A stretch of DNA of 64,000 bases from positions 62,001 through 126,000 of the forward strand of contig DCYG01000005.1 in NCBI GenBank assembly GCA_002331025.1. The letters are read 5' to 3'. Positions 7,914 through 15,384 of this stretch are shown piece by piece. Each line of letters starts with the position of its first letter. The stretch's first letter is position 1. The notes below the pieces were generated by a model. That model was not told where the DNA came from. It saw nothing but the letters and a program-made list of their open reading frames with translations, and did not search any database. A program made the translations under genes and the position numbers. The stretch is from Firmicutes bacterium UBA2116 (GTDB taxonomy: Bacteria > Bacillota > Clostridia > Tissierellales > Sedimentibacteraceae).

Positions 7914-8264
7914 ATGTATAAACAATTTATTTTTTGGAAGACATTATTAAACTCTATAGTTGTAGGCTTAATTTCCATTTTCATATATTTAGATATAGCA
8001 ACACCTATAGATAGAACAATACCTTTAATTATATTTCTTGTTATCCTTATTTTATTTAAGTTAATATTTTATAATATAAGAAAAAAAAATAAATTTGAAA
8101 AAGAAAAAAAGAATACAAATTTAAATATAATAGCGTATATATGTATAGGTTATGGAAATCGGTACAATGAAAAAATTATTTTTATAGGATATACCCTATA
8201 TATTATTTCATCCTTGTTAGAGTATAGGCATGCTGTTAGTATGCATTCTGAGGACATACTATGA
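7914..8264 (+). CDS. Small membrane protein, paralogue of the gene at 15730
   Basis: 116 residues with about three to four hydrophobic segments (near residues 12-27, 35-53, 70-80 and 88-101) separated by a basic linker rich in Lys and Arg. It starts MYKQFIFWKT and carries YGNRYNE and EYRHAV, all shared with the 116-residue protein at 15730-16080, so the two are recent paralogues. TAAGGAG precedes the ATG. The 3' end abuts a REP-like repeat array, and the last 10 residues differ from the paralogue. Function unknown. Confidence 0.7.
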   Translation: MYKQFIFWKTLLNSIVVGLISIFIYLDIATPIDRTIPLIIFLVILILFKLIFYNIRKKNKFEKEKKNTNLNIIAYICIGYGNRYNEKIIFIGYTLYIISSLLEYRHAVSMHSEDIL

Positions 8265-8274
8265 AATGCACCGT

Positions 8275-8350
8275 AAGGGTGTCAAGGGTGTCAAGGGGGT
8301 GTCAAGGGGACGTATGTCAAGGGTATGTCAAGGGGACGGGGTTACTGACA
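8275..8350 (+). repeat. REP-like micro-repeat array, left flank of RAYT
   Basis: Tandem degenerate units of the form GGGTGTCAA: three units, then GGGGACGTATGTCAA, GGGTATGTCAA, and a terminal GGGGACGGGGTTACTGACA. The same sequence occurs inverted on the other side of the transposase gene (9226-9325). Confidence 0.85.
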
Positions 8351-8460
8351 ACTTTATGAAACTCAAATCAGGAGAAGAAAGAAAATAAATTATCAAATGT
8401 AAAATTGCTATGTTGACATACACATTCATATATGGTATAAATTACCAAAGAGGTGATTTT

Positions 8461-9225
8461 ATGCCGAGAGCTGCAAGAAAAAGGAGCGAAAGCGGAATAT
8501 ATCATATTGTGATGCGAGGAATAAACAGACAAGTAATATTTATTGAAAGAGAAGACTTTTTAAGATTTATTGAAACCTTACAAAAATATAAAAACATCTG
8601 TGAATATCAACTTTTTTCTTATTGTTTAATGGATAATCATGTACACCTGTTAATAAAAGAAGGTAAAGAACCTTTGGAAACGGTAATGCGTAGAATATGC
8701 GGAAGCTATGTTTTTTGGTATAATAGAAAATATGATAGGATTGGTTATTTGTTTCAGGATCGTTTTAAAAGTGAAGCTGTTGAAGATGACACATATTTTT
8801 TGACAGTGCTCAGATATATTTTTCAGAATCCCGTTAAAGCAGGAATAGTAAAAGATGTCATTGAATATCCTTGGACAAATTATGATGATTATAAGAGAAA
8901 AACAAATAAATCAGAAACAGATTTTGTTTTTAATTTTTTCAATGCACATAATAGCGAGACAGCAATAAAGGCTTTTATTAAATATATAAATGAGAGTAAT
9001 GCTGATGAATGTTTGGATTTAGACGAAAGAAGTACTATAACTGATAATGAGGCACAAAAAGTAATTACTGAAACTTGTAAAGTAGAACATCCCCATGATA
9101 TGCAAGAATTTAATACTGATGAACGAAATTATTATATAAAAATATTAAAAACAGATTATAATCTTTCAATTCGTCAGATTGAAAGACTTACAGGAATAAA
9201 CAGGGGAATAATTCAAAAAGTGTAG
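8461..9225 (+). CDS. REP-associated tyrosine transposase (Y1/HUH family)
   Basis: 254-residue Y1 transposase of the IS200-like RAYT group. The HUH metal-binding motif is His60-Val-His62 within MDNHVHLLI. The family stretch GYLFQDRFKS follows, then RYIFQNPVKAG, where Tyr119 is the likely nucleophile. The C-terminus (about 225-254) is a small helix-turn-helix. AAAGAGGTGAT precedes ATG 8461; the upstream extension to 8410 has no ribosome-binding site. It would nick and rejoin single-stranded REP DNA. It looks intact. Its last codons lie inside a 42-bp tandem duplication (9208-9291). Confidence 0.9.
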   Translation: MPRAARKRSESGIYHIVMRGINRQVIFIEREDFLRFIETLQKYKNICEYQLFSYCLMDNHVHLLIKEGKEPLETVMRRICGSYVFWYNRKYDRIGYLFQDRFKSEAVEDDTYFLTVLRYIFQNPVKAGIVKDVIEYPWTNYDDYKRKTNKSETDFVFNFFNAHNSETAIKAFIKYINESNADECLDLDERSTITDNEAQKVITETCKVEHPHDMQEFNTDERNYYIKILKTDYNLSIRQIERLTGINRGIIQKV

Positions 9226-9291
9226 TGTCAATAACCCCGTCCCCTTGACATAATTCAAAAAGTGTAGTGTCAATAACCCCGTCCCCTTGAC
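9208..9291. repeat. Perfect 42-bp tandem duplication over the transposase stop codon
   Basis: Bases 9208-9249 are repeated exactly at 9250-9291. Each unit starts ATAATTCAAAAAG and ends CCCCGTCCCCTTGAC, so it contains the last codons and TAG of the transposase plus one REP core. Confidence 0.95.
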
Positions 9292-9325
9292 ACCCTTGAC
9301 ACCCTTGACATACCCTTGACACCCT
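9226..9325 (-). repeat. REP-like micro-repeat array, right flank of RAYT
   Basis: Two copies of a core reading TGTCAATAACCCCGTCCCC are followed by four CCCTTGACA-type units. On the minus strand this equals the left array, with GGGTGTCAA units leading into GGGGACGGGG. Confidence 0.85.
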
Positions 9326-9376
9326 TTGTTAAGTTTATTATACACTAACTATTATAATTTGTTAGAGGTGAGATTT

Positions 9377-9898
9377 ATGACTACAAAAAAGATACTCAAA
9401 TTATTTATTTCTACATTCTTATTTTTTATATTAGGTTTTGTTTTGATATTAATAATTGATAACTCCATAGAATTTAAAAGCATGCTATTTTACATAACTA
9501 CGCGAGCTTTTATTATGATTTTATCTGGGGTTATATTATATTTTATAACTAATTGGAAATCACTGAGATTAAAAAAAATATTTTTAAACGTGAAAAGACA
9601 TACGGAATATATTAGGTATATAAAATTGCGAGGTCTTTTTGTTGCAATATTTACATTAATTTCTATATATTGTTCCAGAAATGGATTAAAAAATCAAGAT
9701 TTTTTGTCTCCGGTATTAGATACGCTTAACAAGCTTTTTTTCCATAAGGAATATGAGTTTTTTGTTCTAAAATATAAAATGGTGTCACAAAGCATTACCA
9801 CTCTTTTTTTCACTCTCATTATGATAGGGACATATCTTTTTCTTGAATTTCTTTTCACTGATAAGATAATAACTGATGATGTAATAGATGAAAAATAA
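9377..9898 (+). CDS. Membrane protein of unknown function
   Basis: 173 residues with about four transmembrane segments (near residues 8-27, 37-58, 86-104 and 138-157). Start 9377 is chosen because AGAGGTGAG lies just upstream; the frame extends to 9326 without a ribosome-binding site and into the repeat array. No catalytic motif or recognised family. It sits alone between two REP-like regions. Confidence 0.6.
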   Translation: MTTKKILKLFISTFLFFILGFVLILIIDNSIEFKSMLFYITTRAFIMILSGVILYFITNWKSLRLKKIFLNVKRHTEYIRYIKLRGLFVAIFTLISIYCSRNGLKNQDFLSPVLDTLNKLFFHKEYEFFVLKYKMVSQSITTLFFTLIMIGTYLFLEFLFTDKIITDDVIDEK

Positions 9899-9914
9899 AA
9901 AAAGAACATGGCAC

Positions 9915-10023
9915 TCTGGGGATGGACCTTGAAATGCCTTTCAAAGATGTATTTTAATACACAACTTTAAGTGATAAAATTAGATGAAAACTCATTCTGG
10001 AATTCAAAGGTCCGTCCCCAGAA
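9915..10023. repeat. Inverted repeat with REP-like arms
   Basis: TCTGGGGATGGACCTTGAA at 9915-9933 is near-complementary to TTCAAAGGTCCGTCCCCAGAA at 10003-10023, with about 70 bases between. The right arm is followed by a second ATCCCCAGAATA copy. It carries the GGGGACG core typical of the other arrays. Confidence 0.65.
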
Positions 10024-10065
10024 TATCCCCAGAATATACAGAATACATATTGGTTATTTTATATT

Positions 10066-10161
10066 GGACAAGAAAGCACTATTGACTTCTATAATGTTCA
10101 AAGAGCTATGCAGAGGCTTTATAATAGATATATGTCAGGTTTTAATGAAATTATTTCATGA
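10066..10161 (+). pseudogene. Possible RAYT transposase remnant
   Basis: A short frame without start codon reads NVQRAMQRLYNRYMSGFNE before a TGA at 10159. This resembles the MQRL-NRY-FN helix that follows the HUH motif in Y1 transposases. It lies between REP-like repeats at 9915-10023 and 10189-10236, as expected for a decayed RAYT element. The rest of the 9899-10386 gap shows repeats only; an overlapping 96-codon frame (9971-10261) is not convincing as a gene. Confidence 0.25.
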
Positions 10162-10188
10162 CAGGTTGCCAGATGTTCTTGTAGAAAA

Positions 10189-10236
10189 GGACATGGGGAA
10201 GGACATGGGAAGGACATGGGGACGTTTCATTCGTCC
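10189..10236 (+). repeat. REP-like micro-repeat array (GGACATGGGGAA units)
   Basis: Three tandem units, GGACATGGGGAA, GGACATGGGAA and GGACATGGGGACG, are followed by TTTCATTCGTCC. The closing GGGGACGTTT-ATT-G-CC pattern is shared with the array at 14305-14366. Confidence 0.75.
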
Positions 10237-10295
10237 GAAAAAACATAGCGAAAGCAGATGATGGTTTAGAGTAAGGTAAACAGGATATAGTTTAA

Positions 10296-10317
10296 AGGCC
10301 CCGCGTGGGGGTTTTTT
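10296..10317 (+). terminator. Terminator within duplicated block copy 2
   Basis: CCCC (10299-10302), loop GCGT, GGGG (10307-10310), then a run of T. The stem is one pair shorter than in copy 1. Confidence 0.6.
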
Positions 10318-10334
10318 ATTTACAAAAAAACATA

Positions 10335-10363
10335 TTTATAGACATTATTTTTAATGGTATAAT
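10335..10363 (+). promoter_or_regulatory. Promoter of the second sigma/anti-sigma operon
   Basis: TTTATA at 10335-10340 and TATAAT at 10358-10363, spacer 17, extended -10 TGG. Base-for-base the same promoter as at 4641-4669, so both operons should be expressed in the same way. Confidence 0.55.
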
Positions 10364-10386
10364 GTTTGTGTAAGGGGGGATATGCT

Positions 10387-10930
10387 ATGTTGATAATGTA
10401 TCTTTCTATGCTGGATACGGAAGAAGATAAAAATATATTTGAAGAATTTCACAATGAATACGCTTCATTAATGTACAAAATAGCATACGGAATATTAAGG
10501 GACAGTAAATTAGCTGAGGATGCGGTACAGGAAGGTTTCATACGAGCTATAAAATATTTTGATAGTTTTCCTAAAAAAAAGTGTCCACAAACACGAAATA
10601 AATTCGTTAATATGGTTAGGTGTGCATCTTTTGATATATATAGAAAGAGAAAAAGACAGCAATCTGACTCATATGATGAATTAGAAGAAACAATTAATGG
10701 ATGTGTTTGCGGTTACAGATGATATATTTGAGGGTATGGAGCTTGAGCGTTGTCTTTTTATGCTTCCTAAATCTTATTATATCACACTTTCTTTAAAACA
10801 TGATGACGGATATTCGTATAAAGAAATAGCCGGCATATTAAATATAACCGAAGAAAATGTCAAAAAGAGGCTTATGCGTGCAAGAAAAAAGTTAAGAGAA
10901 ATAATAAATGAGCAGGAGGCAAAGATTTAA
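10387..10930 (+). pseudogene. ECF sigma factor gene split by a frameshift (module 2)
   Basis: The first frame (10387-10722) encodes sigma region 2: YKIAYGILRDSKLAEDAVQE and FVNMVRCASFDIYRKRKRQ. The second (open from 10697 to 10930) encodes region 4: LPKSYYITLSLKHDDGYSYK, EIAGILNITEENVKKRLMRA. Removing one base near 10698-10700 (the GG of AATGGATG) joins them into a normal sigma of about 180 residues. This could be a real inactivating mutation, a sequencing error in a short G run, or translational frameshifting. The ATG at 10387 has AAGGGGGG upstream. The stop TAA overlaps the ATG of the downstream anti-sigma gene. Confidence 0.75.
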
Positions 10931-11622
10931 TGAAAAATATCACAGACGAAGAATTAGATATATTGCTGACTGAGCATATGCCAAAAGCCAACATGCTGTT
11001 GGCTCATCTCGAAGAAGAAAGAGACAAGAACGTTGCTCCTCATGTGTTTTCCGAAAGATATAAGAAAAAAATGAAAAAGGTAATAAAGGAATACAGCAGG
11101 ACTTCGGCACAGATAAAATTTGCAGCTTTTCGCAAATATGCTGCTGCCGTTCTTATTATCTTTATCCTTACAAACAGCTTCTTAATTCTTACTGTAGAAG
11201 CATACAGAACAAGAGTTTTTAAAATAATAACTACAATTTACAACACACATACTTCGATTGTAACTGAAATAGATAATGGACCAATTAATGAATCTCCTGA
11301 ATTTATAGAACCATCATACGTTCCTGAAGGGTTTGAAATTATAGATGAAATGCAGTCAGACATAACAAGGATAATTGATTATGCAAATGATAATAAAATA
11401 CTTGTATATAAACAAAGCATCATAACAAGTAGCGAACTTGTAATAGATACTGAAGGTACCGAAATAAAAGAGATAAAAGTTGGCAAGTACAATATAAATT
11501 ATGTTTTCAATAAAGGCATGCACATTGCATATTGGTATGACAGTGAATATAGCTATCTTATAACCGGAGAGATTCCGTTTGAAGAGCTGCTAAAAGTTAT
11601 TGAAAGTGTTATTAAAAAATAA
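10930..11622 (+). CDS. Membrane anti-sigma factor candidate, DUF4367 domain (module 2)
   Basis: 230 residues: a charged cytoplasmic N-terminus (about 1-68) typical of DUF4367 anti-sigma proteins, one transmembrane segment at about 70-90 (YAAAVLIIFILTNSFLIL), and an extracytoplasmic DUF4367 domain from about 125 (EPSYVPEGFE) to the end. Its ATG overlaps the sigma stop codon (TAATG), so translation is probably coupled. It lacks the sigma-region-4-like N-terminus of the module 1 protein. It appears intact although the sigma gene before it is frameshifted. Role inferred from position and architecture. Confidence 0.7.
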   Translation: MKNITDEELDILLTEHMPKANMLLAHLEEERDKNVAPHVFSERYKKKMKKVIKEYSRTSAQIKFAAFRKYAAAVLIIFILTNSFLILTVEAYRTRVFKIITTIYNTHTSIVTEIDNGPINESPEFIEPSYVPEGFEIIDEMQSDITRIIDYANDNKILVYKQSIITSSELVIDTEGTEIKEIKVGKYNINYVFNKGMHIAYWYDSEYSYLITGEIPFEELLKVIESVIKK

Positions 11623-11728
11623 ATATTAATTTGATGATAACCGTTATTTTACTAACTAACTTATTTGTTGTTACAGCAGCGGAAACGTGAGTATTTAAAA
11701 AGGGATATGAATACAAGAGGTAAAAACT

Positions 11729-11971
11729 ATGAGGATTAGTGAGATAATAAATATAATAAAAATAAATTTTTTATTTGGAATTATTGTAGTCTTGGTGTTG
11801 TCCATAATAACGTGTATTGGTTATTTTATAGTCTATAAAAAAATAATAGGTGGAAGTAAAAAGATTAATAAAAGACAAATAATGATTGTTTTGAAGAAAT
11901 TGCTTATAGTGACACTTCAATTTATTGGATTAGAGGAGAACCGTCATATAATATATGGGTCAATTATTTAG
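11729..11971 (+). pseudogene. Truncated VanZ-like N-terminal fragment
   Basis: The first 55 residues look like the start of a VanZ-family membrane protein: a hydrophobic segment (FGIIVVLVLSIITCIGYFIV) followed by YKKIIGGSKKINKRQI. VanZ proteins normally continue with several more membrane helices; here the frame turns non-membranous and stops at 11971. AGAGGT precedes the ATG. From 11872 the +2 frame carries a different, well-formed protein, so the two pieces look joined by deletion or a frameshift. VanZ identity is by recognition of the N-terminal pattern only. Confidence 0.45.
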
Positions 11972-12459
11972 ATGGAAGTTATAGATACAGCAAAATTTCT
12001 GATTTGAACAAGGAAAAAGCAGTTGATGTTGAAAATGATATTTTAATAAAAAAATTAGAACAATATGCTATATACGTTCCTGCAAATGCAACGTTCAGTT
12101 CGCCAGATGAAGGAAATTATAAGTGGACTGTTGACATGGAAAGAGTGGGGGATTTTCTGGTAAATGGGATTTTGTCATGTACATATTACAATGATGGAGA
12201 AATTAAATATATATCGAATAATTTAGTTACTTATAAGAAAGTAAAAGATATAGAAATTATTAGTGAAGTAGAGGCTTATGAAAAATTAAAAACCGGGAAT
12301 TTTAAGCTAAGCAATTTATCAAACAATGTTAATACAATTTTTATAGCTGAAGTAATATTAGATTACATGCTTGATTCTAAAGGATTTTTTCAACCGGTAT
12401 ATTTGTTTCATACATTGTTAAATGACGAGGACACTATAATCGTTATTCCCGCAATATAA
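11872..12459 (+). pseudogene. C-terminal part of an unknown protein lacking its start
   Basis: An open frame without a proper start runs from 11872 (just after an in-frame TAA) to 12459. It reads smoothly through the stop of the VanZ-like piece (DTSIYWIRGEPSYNIWVNYL at about 11910) and ends SKGFFQPVYLFHTLLND...VIPAI. A TTG at 12004 would give 151 residues but has no clear ribosome-binding site and cuts into a well-formed region. The likely interpretation is the C-terminal half of an extracytoplasmic protein whose N-terminal half is gone. Family not recognised. Confidence 0.5.
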
Positions 12460-12500
12460 AAGTAAGTGTAAAATATTATTAACGCATTGGAGAATGGAGA

Positions 12501-13532
12501 GTGAAATATGTGAAAAAACTAATACTTTTTATTATAATTTTAACTTGTATATGCTCTGCTTGTGGGACTGAAACTAATATTGCTGAAGAAGAGCATCTTT
12601 CTTTTATTGAAAACTATACTTTCCCACCCAACGAAGAAGAGCTTTTGATGGTAATGCAAAAGGTGAACTTGAATTGGCGGATTGGAGGACTTATGTCGAG
12701 TTTTCAATCACAAAAAGCAGATAATGATACAATAGCTATTCATCATATTAGCTACCATAGGAATTTAATTGTATGCATATTAAATCTTAACTACAGTACA
12801 GGCAAATATGGCGATTTCTCATTTTGGTACAAATTTTCACCAATGGAAGATTCTATAACTCAAGAGCAATACGATAGGTTTCGAAACGAAGACTTACCAT
12901 TAATATGGTCATTAGCAGGAGAGCTTCTTCTTGAGCAAGATGCAATTGAAAGTTTGGGAGAAGAATGTATGATATATTTTAATAACTACACAAAAAATGG
13001 TAAAGATCTAAATCATATTAATTGGTGGGGAAGGCAAAATGATATTTTTTGTCAGGTGGAGTTTACATGGCATTCTGCTTTTAATCAATATATGCCTCAC
13101 AGTATGACTTTCTTTGATCCGGTGGCACTGGCATTTGATTATAAAACTCAAGGAAAAATTAAATTATATAAGAATGAAGAGGAAGTATATACTGTATCTG
13201 AAGTTAATATTTTAGATTCTACACCATCTGGTGATTTTCTCATATCAGGATATCTTGAAAACCTATGCATAAATGATGATGATATAAATCCAAGTGAATT
13301 TTATCACGGATATCCGGCTAATGTAGATTTATATCAAAAAGGATGGTTAGTGGATGAAACAGGCAAATTACCGGTTTATATTATGCCTACGCCGTTGTCA
13401 GCAAGTGAATTATCAAAGAGTAGATTTCATATTGTCAGAATAATAGATGCACCGGAGCCATACTGTGTTATTATCCAAAGTGAAATTAATTATTCCATTA
13501 ACCCTGATGGGACGGTTCTTATTGGGCCATAA
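12501..13532 (+). CDS. Putative lipoprotein of unknown function
   Basis: 343 residues. N-terminal KKLILFIIILTCICSACGTE is a lipoprotein signal peptide; the lipobox Cys is at about residue 21. The mature protein is acidic and Trp/Tyr-rich with no recognised domain. The start is GTG 12501; a second in-frame GTG at 12510 is equally reasonable, since GGAGAATGGAGA serves both. It follows the broken genes of the second sigma module, and its 3' end is followed by a REP-like remnant. Confidence 0.7.
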   Translation: MKYVKKLILFIIILTCICSACGTETNIAEEEHLSFIENYTFPPNEEELLMVMQKVNLNWRIGGLMSSFQSQKADNDTIAIHHISYHRNLIVCILNLNYSTGKYGDFSFWYKFSPMEDSITQEQYDRFRNEDLPLIWSLAGELLLEQDAIESLGEECMIYFNNYTKNGKDLNHINWWGRQNDIFCQVEFTWHSAFNQYMPHSMTFFDPVALAFDYKTQGKIKLYKNEEEVYTVSEVNILDSTPSGDFLISGYLENLCINDDDINPSEFYHGYPANVDLYQKGWLVDETGKLPVYIMPTPLSASELSKSRFHIVRIIDAPEPYCVIIQSEINYSINPDGTVLIGP

Positions 13533-13546
13533 AAGCACTTGCATTT

Positions 13547-13594
13547 TGGGGACAGAGTGTCGGTGGTATCAGCAGGACGGGATTACTGAAACCC
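13547..13594 (+). repeat. Degenerate REP-like remnant
   Basis: Contains TTTTGGGGACAGAGTGTC and further on GGACGGGATTACTGAAACCC, close to the GGACGGGGTTACTGACA end of the RAYT arrays. It has no tandem units and is probably an old, decayed copy. Confidence 0.4.
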
Positions 13595-13691
13595 TTTATT
13601 TTTTAACTTTTATGTGTCAAAAATCAAAAAAATAATATTTTTATTGATATAAATATACAATTTGTATGTAATGTTATTGAGGTGAAAATTA

Positions 13692-13961
13692 ATGAGAAAA
13701 AAAGCAACAGTTATCTTAGTAATAATATGCATCATCCTTTTAGGGATTTTTTACTTAAGATTGGAAAAATCAGCGTTCAATAACTTTGTTCATTACAATC
13801 AACTTATATTAAGCGGGCTTACACCTGAAGTGGTTGGTTATGATTCAGAAAACAAGGAATTTAAAGTAGTTTTAGATGAAAACAAGGAACCTATGTTTGA
13901 GGAAGGATTAGAAGGATTAAGTAAAATAGTGATAGAACATAGAGAGTCCATGAGAAATTAA
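13692..13961 (+). CDS. Small membrane-anchored or secreted protein
   Basis: 89 residues with a single N-terminal hydrophobic segment (about 5-22, ATVILVIICIILLGIFYL) and a hydrophilic acidic remainder. It is likely an N-anchored extracytoplasmic protein. GAGGTGAAAA precedes the ATG. The next gene starts 18 bases downstream, so the pair is probably cotranscribed. No family recognised. Confidence 0.55.
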   Translation: MRKKATVILVIICIILLGIFYLRLEKSAFNNFVHYNQLILSGLTPEVVGYDSENKEFKVVLDENKEPMFEEGLEGLSKIVIEHRESMRN

Positions 13962-13979
13962 GAATGGAGGCTATATTTA

Positions 13980-14237
13980 ATGTTAAAAAAGATATTAGAG
14001 AACAAATTTATTAGATTATATAATATTGTATTTTTAATTTTTATATCATCTTCTACAATAATAAGAATGTATTTAGTAATGATTTCACCTATAATGAAGC
14101 CAGACCGAGAAGGTTACACAGCCATATATTATAGTCCACGTAGTGCCATACTTCATTTTGCATTATTAATTTTTATACTTATAATATCTAACATATTGTT
14201 TTATATAATAGATTGTAAAATTAAGCAAAGTAAATAA
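13980..14237 (+). CDS. Small two-helix membrane protein
   Basis: 85 residues with two hydrophobic segments (about 14-34 and 57-76) joined by a polar loop containing KPDREGYTAIYYSPRS. TGGAGG lies upstream of the ATG. Probably cotranscribed with the preceding small gene. Unknown function. Confidence 0.55.
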   Translation: MLKKILENKFIRLYNIVFLIFISSSTIIRMYLVMISPIMKPDREGYTAIYYSPRSAILHFALLIFILIISNILFYIIDCKIKQSK

Positions 14238-14304
14238 AAAATATAAGAATGTAGTGACCGCTGCAGCAACCCTGTCGCTCCTCACTATGCTCATATATAC
14301 AGAT

Positions 14305-14366
14305 GAAGTACAGAAGTACATGGGGGAAGTACATGGGTAAGTACATGGGGACGTTTAATTTGCCCA
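14305..14366 (+). repeat. REP-like micro-repeat array (GAAGTACATGGG units)
   Basis: A short GAAGTACA start, then GAAGTACATGGGG, GAAGTACATGGGT and AAGTACATGGGGACG, closing with TTTAATTTGCCC. The closing part matches the array at 10189-10236 although the repeated unit differs. Confidence 0.7.
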
Positions 14367-14377
14367 CAAAAAGTATT

Positions 14378-14406
14378 TTGCATCAAGTACTCTTTCATGA
14401 TACAAT
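14378..14406 (+). promoter_or_regulatory. Promoter for surE
   Basis: TTGCAT at 14378-14383 and TACAAT at 14401-14406, spacer 17. The -35 begins 12 bases after the end of a REP-like array. The leader to the ATG at 14439 is short. Confidence 0.5.
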
Positions 14407-14438
14407 TCCTTTGTTAGAATAATTGGCAGAGGTATGTA

Positions 14439-15221
14439 ATGATAAAGATATTAATAACTAATGATGATGGGATATTTGCAGATGGAATAAAGGTACTGGC
14501 TGAGATTGCAAAGGAGTTTGGAAGGGTATATGTCGCCGCGCCTGACAGGCAGAGAAGTGCTGTATCTCATGGTATAGAAATACATGCTCCAATAACAGTG
14601 GAAAAGATTGATTTTCCTGTTGATGTTGAAATGGCATGGAGTATAGACAGTACACCTGCTGATTGTGTGCGCATTGCTCTGAATAATCTCCTTGAGGAAA
14701 AGCCTGATATTATACTTTCCGGAATAAATAACGGCACAAATTTAGGCGGGGATATATTATATTCCGGTACGGTTGCGGGAGCTATAGAAGGATACCAATA
14801 TAAGATTCCGTCTGTTGCTCTTTCTCTGGATGGAGATAATTTTGATGTATGTAAATGTCATTTGGGCGAATTTCTCAAACGCTATATCGATATGGCAATG
14901 GATAACAAATATGTGCTGAATGTAAATATTCCTTCCTGTCCAGCAGAGGACTATAAGGGTATACGCTATGCAAAGCTTTCAAAAGAAGGACAATATCCTT
15001 TCTATTTCAAAGAAAAAAAGATAAGCCCAACGGTAAGCAGTTATGATCTTCGTATGGCAGGAGTAGCACCTATGGATGAAAATACAGACGTATATTTTGT
15101 GAAACAAGGATATATTGCCGTTACACCTATAGCGCCTAATTTTTTTAATCTTGATTATGCAGATCACCTCATCAGTACAAGTTTGTTTGAGGAAACAGCA
15201 TATGCAGTCAATGAGGAGTAA
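14439..15221 (+). CDS. surE: 5'/3'-nucleotidase SurE
   Basis: 260 residues, full length for SurE, a metal-dependent nucleoside monophosphate phosphatase. The family N-terminus ITNDDG supplies metal ligands Asp9 and Asp10. Ser40 in DRQRSAVSH and Asn97 in SGINNGTNLGGD complete the active site. GGCAGAGG lies before the ATG. It stands alone between unknown small genes, with its own promoter, inside the accessory region. The sequence looks intact. Confidence 0.93.
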   Translation: MIKILITNDDGIFADGIKVLAEIAKEFGRVYVAAPDRQRSAVSHGIEIHAPITVEKIDFPVDVEMAWSIDSTPADCVRIALNNLLEEKPDIILSGINNGTNLGGDILYSGTVAGAIEGYQYKIPSVALSLDGDNFDVCKCHLGEFLKRYIDMAMDNKYVLNVNIPSCPAEDYKGIRYAKLSKEGQYPFYFKEKKISPTVSSYDLRMAGVAPMDENTDVYFVKQGYIAVTPIAPNFFNLDYADHLISTSLFEETAYAVNEE

Positions 15222-15251
15222 CTTTATATATTTGAAATAACTTTCAAAAAA

Positions 15252-15279
15252 TGTCTTTTTCTTATTTTGTTTGTTATAT
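15252..15279 (+). promoter_or_regulatory. Candidate alternative-sigma (ECF-type) promoter P2
   Basis: TGTCTT (15252-15257), 14 bases, TGTTATAT (15272-15279). It resembles 6231-6260 including the T-rich spacer. The next start codon is about 105 bases downstream (15385), longer than for the other three sites. Confidence 0.35.
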
Positions 15280-15384
15280 GCTGGAAATGGCCAGGGAGTT
15301 AATAAATACAGAAAATATATAGGTTTTGAATAGGGGGATGACTCTTCTTTTACCTACTAAATAATTTCTTAAGGAGGAAGGTAA

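Larger units (their letters stand above)
8275..9325 (+). mobile_element. RAYT element: Y1 transposase between inverted REP-like arrays
   Basis: A REP-associated tyrosine transposase gene (8461-9225) lies between two arrays in opposite orientation. The left core TGTCAAGGGGACGGGGTTAC reappears at the right as its reverse complement, with one changed base, in two tandem copies. This matches the known association of RAYT genes with REP palindromes. Related degenerate arrays at about 9.9, 10.2, 13.5, 14.3 and 32.5 kb may derive from the same system. Confidence 0.75.
10288..10382 (+). repeat. Duplicated terminator-promoter block, copy 2
   Basis: Near-identical to 4593-4688 (about six differences). 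Copy 1 is the real end of yqeY; copy 2 has no complete gene directly in front of its terminator, which suggests the block moved here together with a sigma module. Confidence 0.9.

Noticed and set aside
8275..8350. Array of short repeats as a CRISPR
   Set aside because: Units are 9-15 bases with no unique spacers of constant length and no cas genes; they are REP-like micro-repeats next to a RAYT gene.
9971..10261. 96-codon plus-strand ORF
   Set aside because: It runs through REP-like repeats (KDMGKDMGRTWGR is translated repeat) and has no ribosome-binding site.
13447..13635. 62-codon ORF after the lipoprotein gene
   Set aside because: It overlaps the lipoprotein 3' end in another frame and continues into a REP-like remnant; no start signals.
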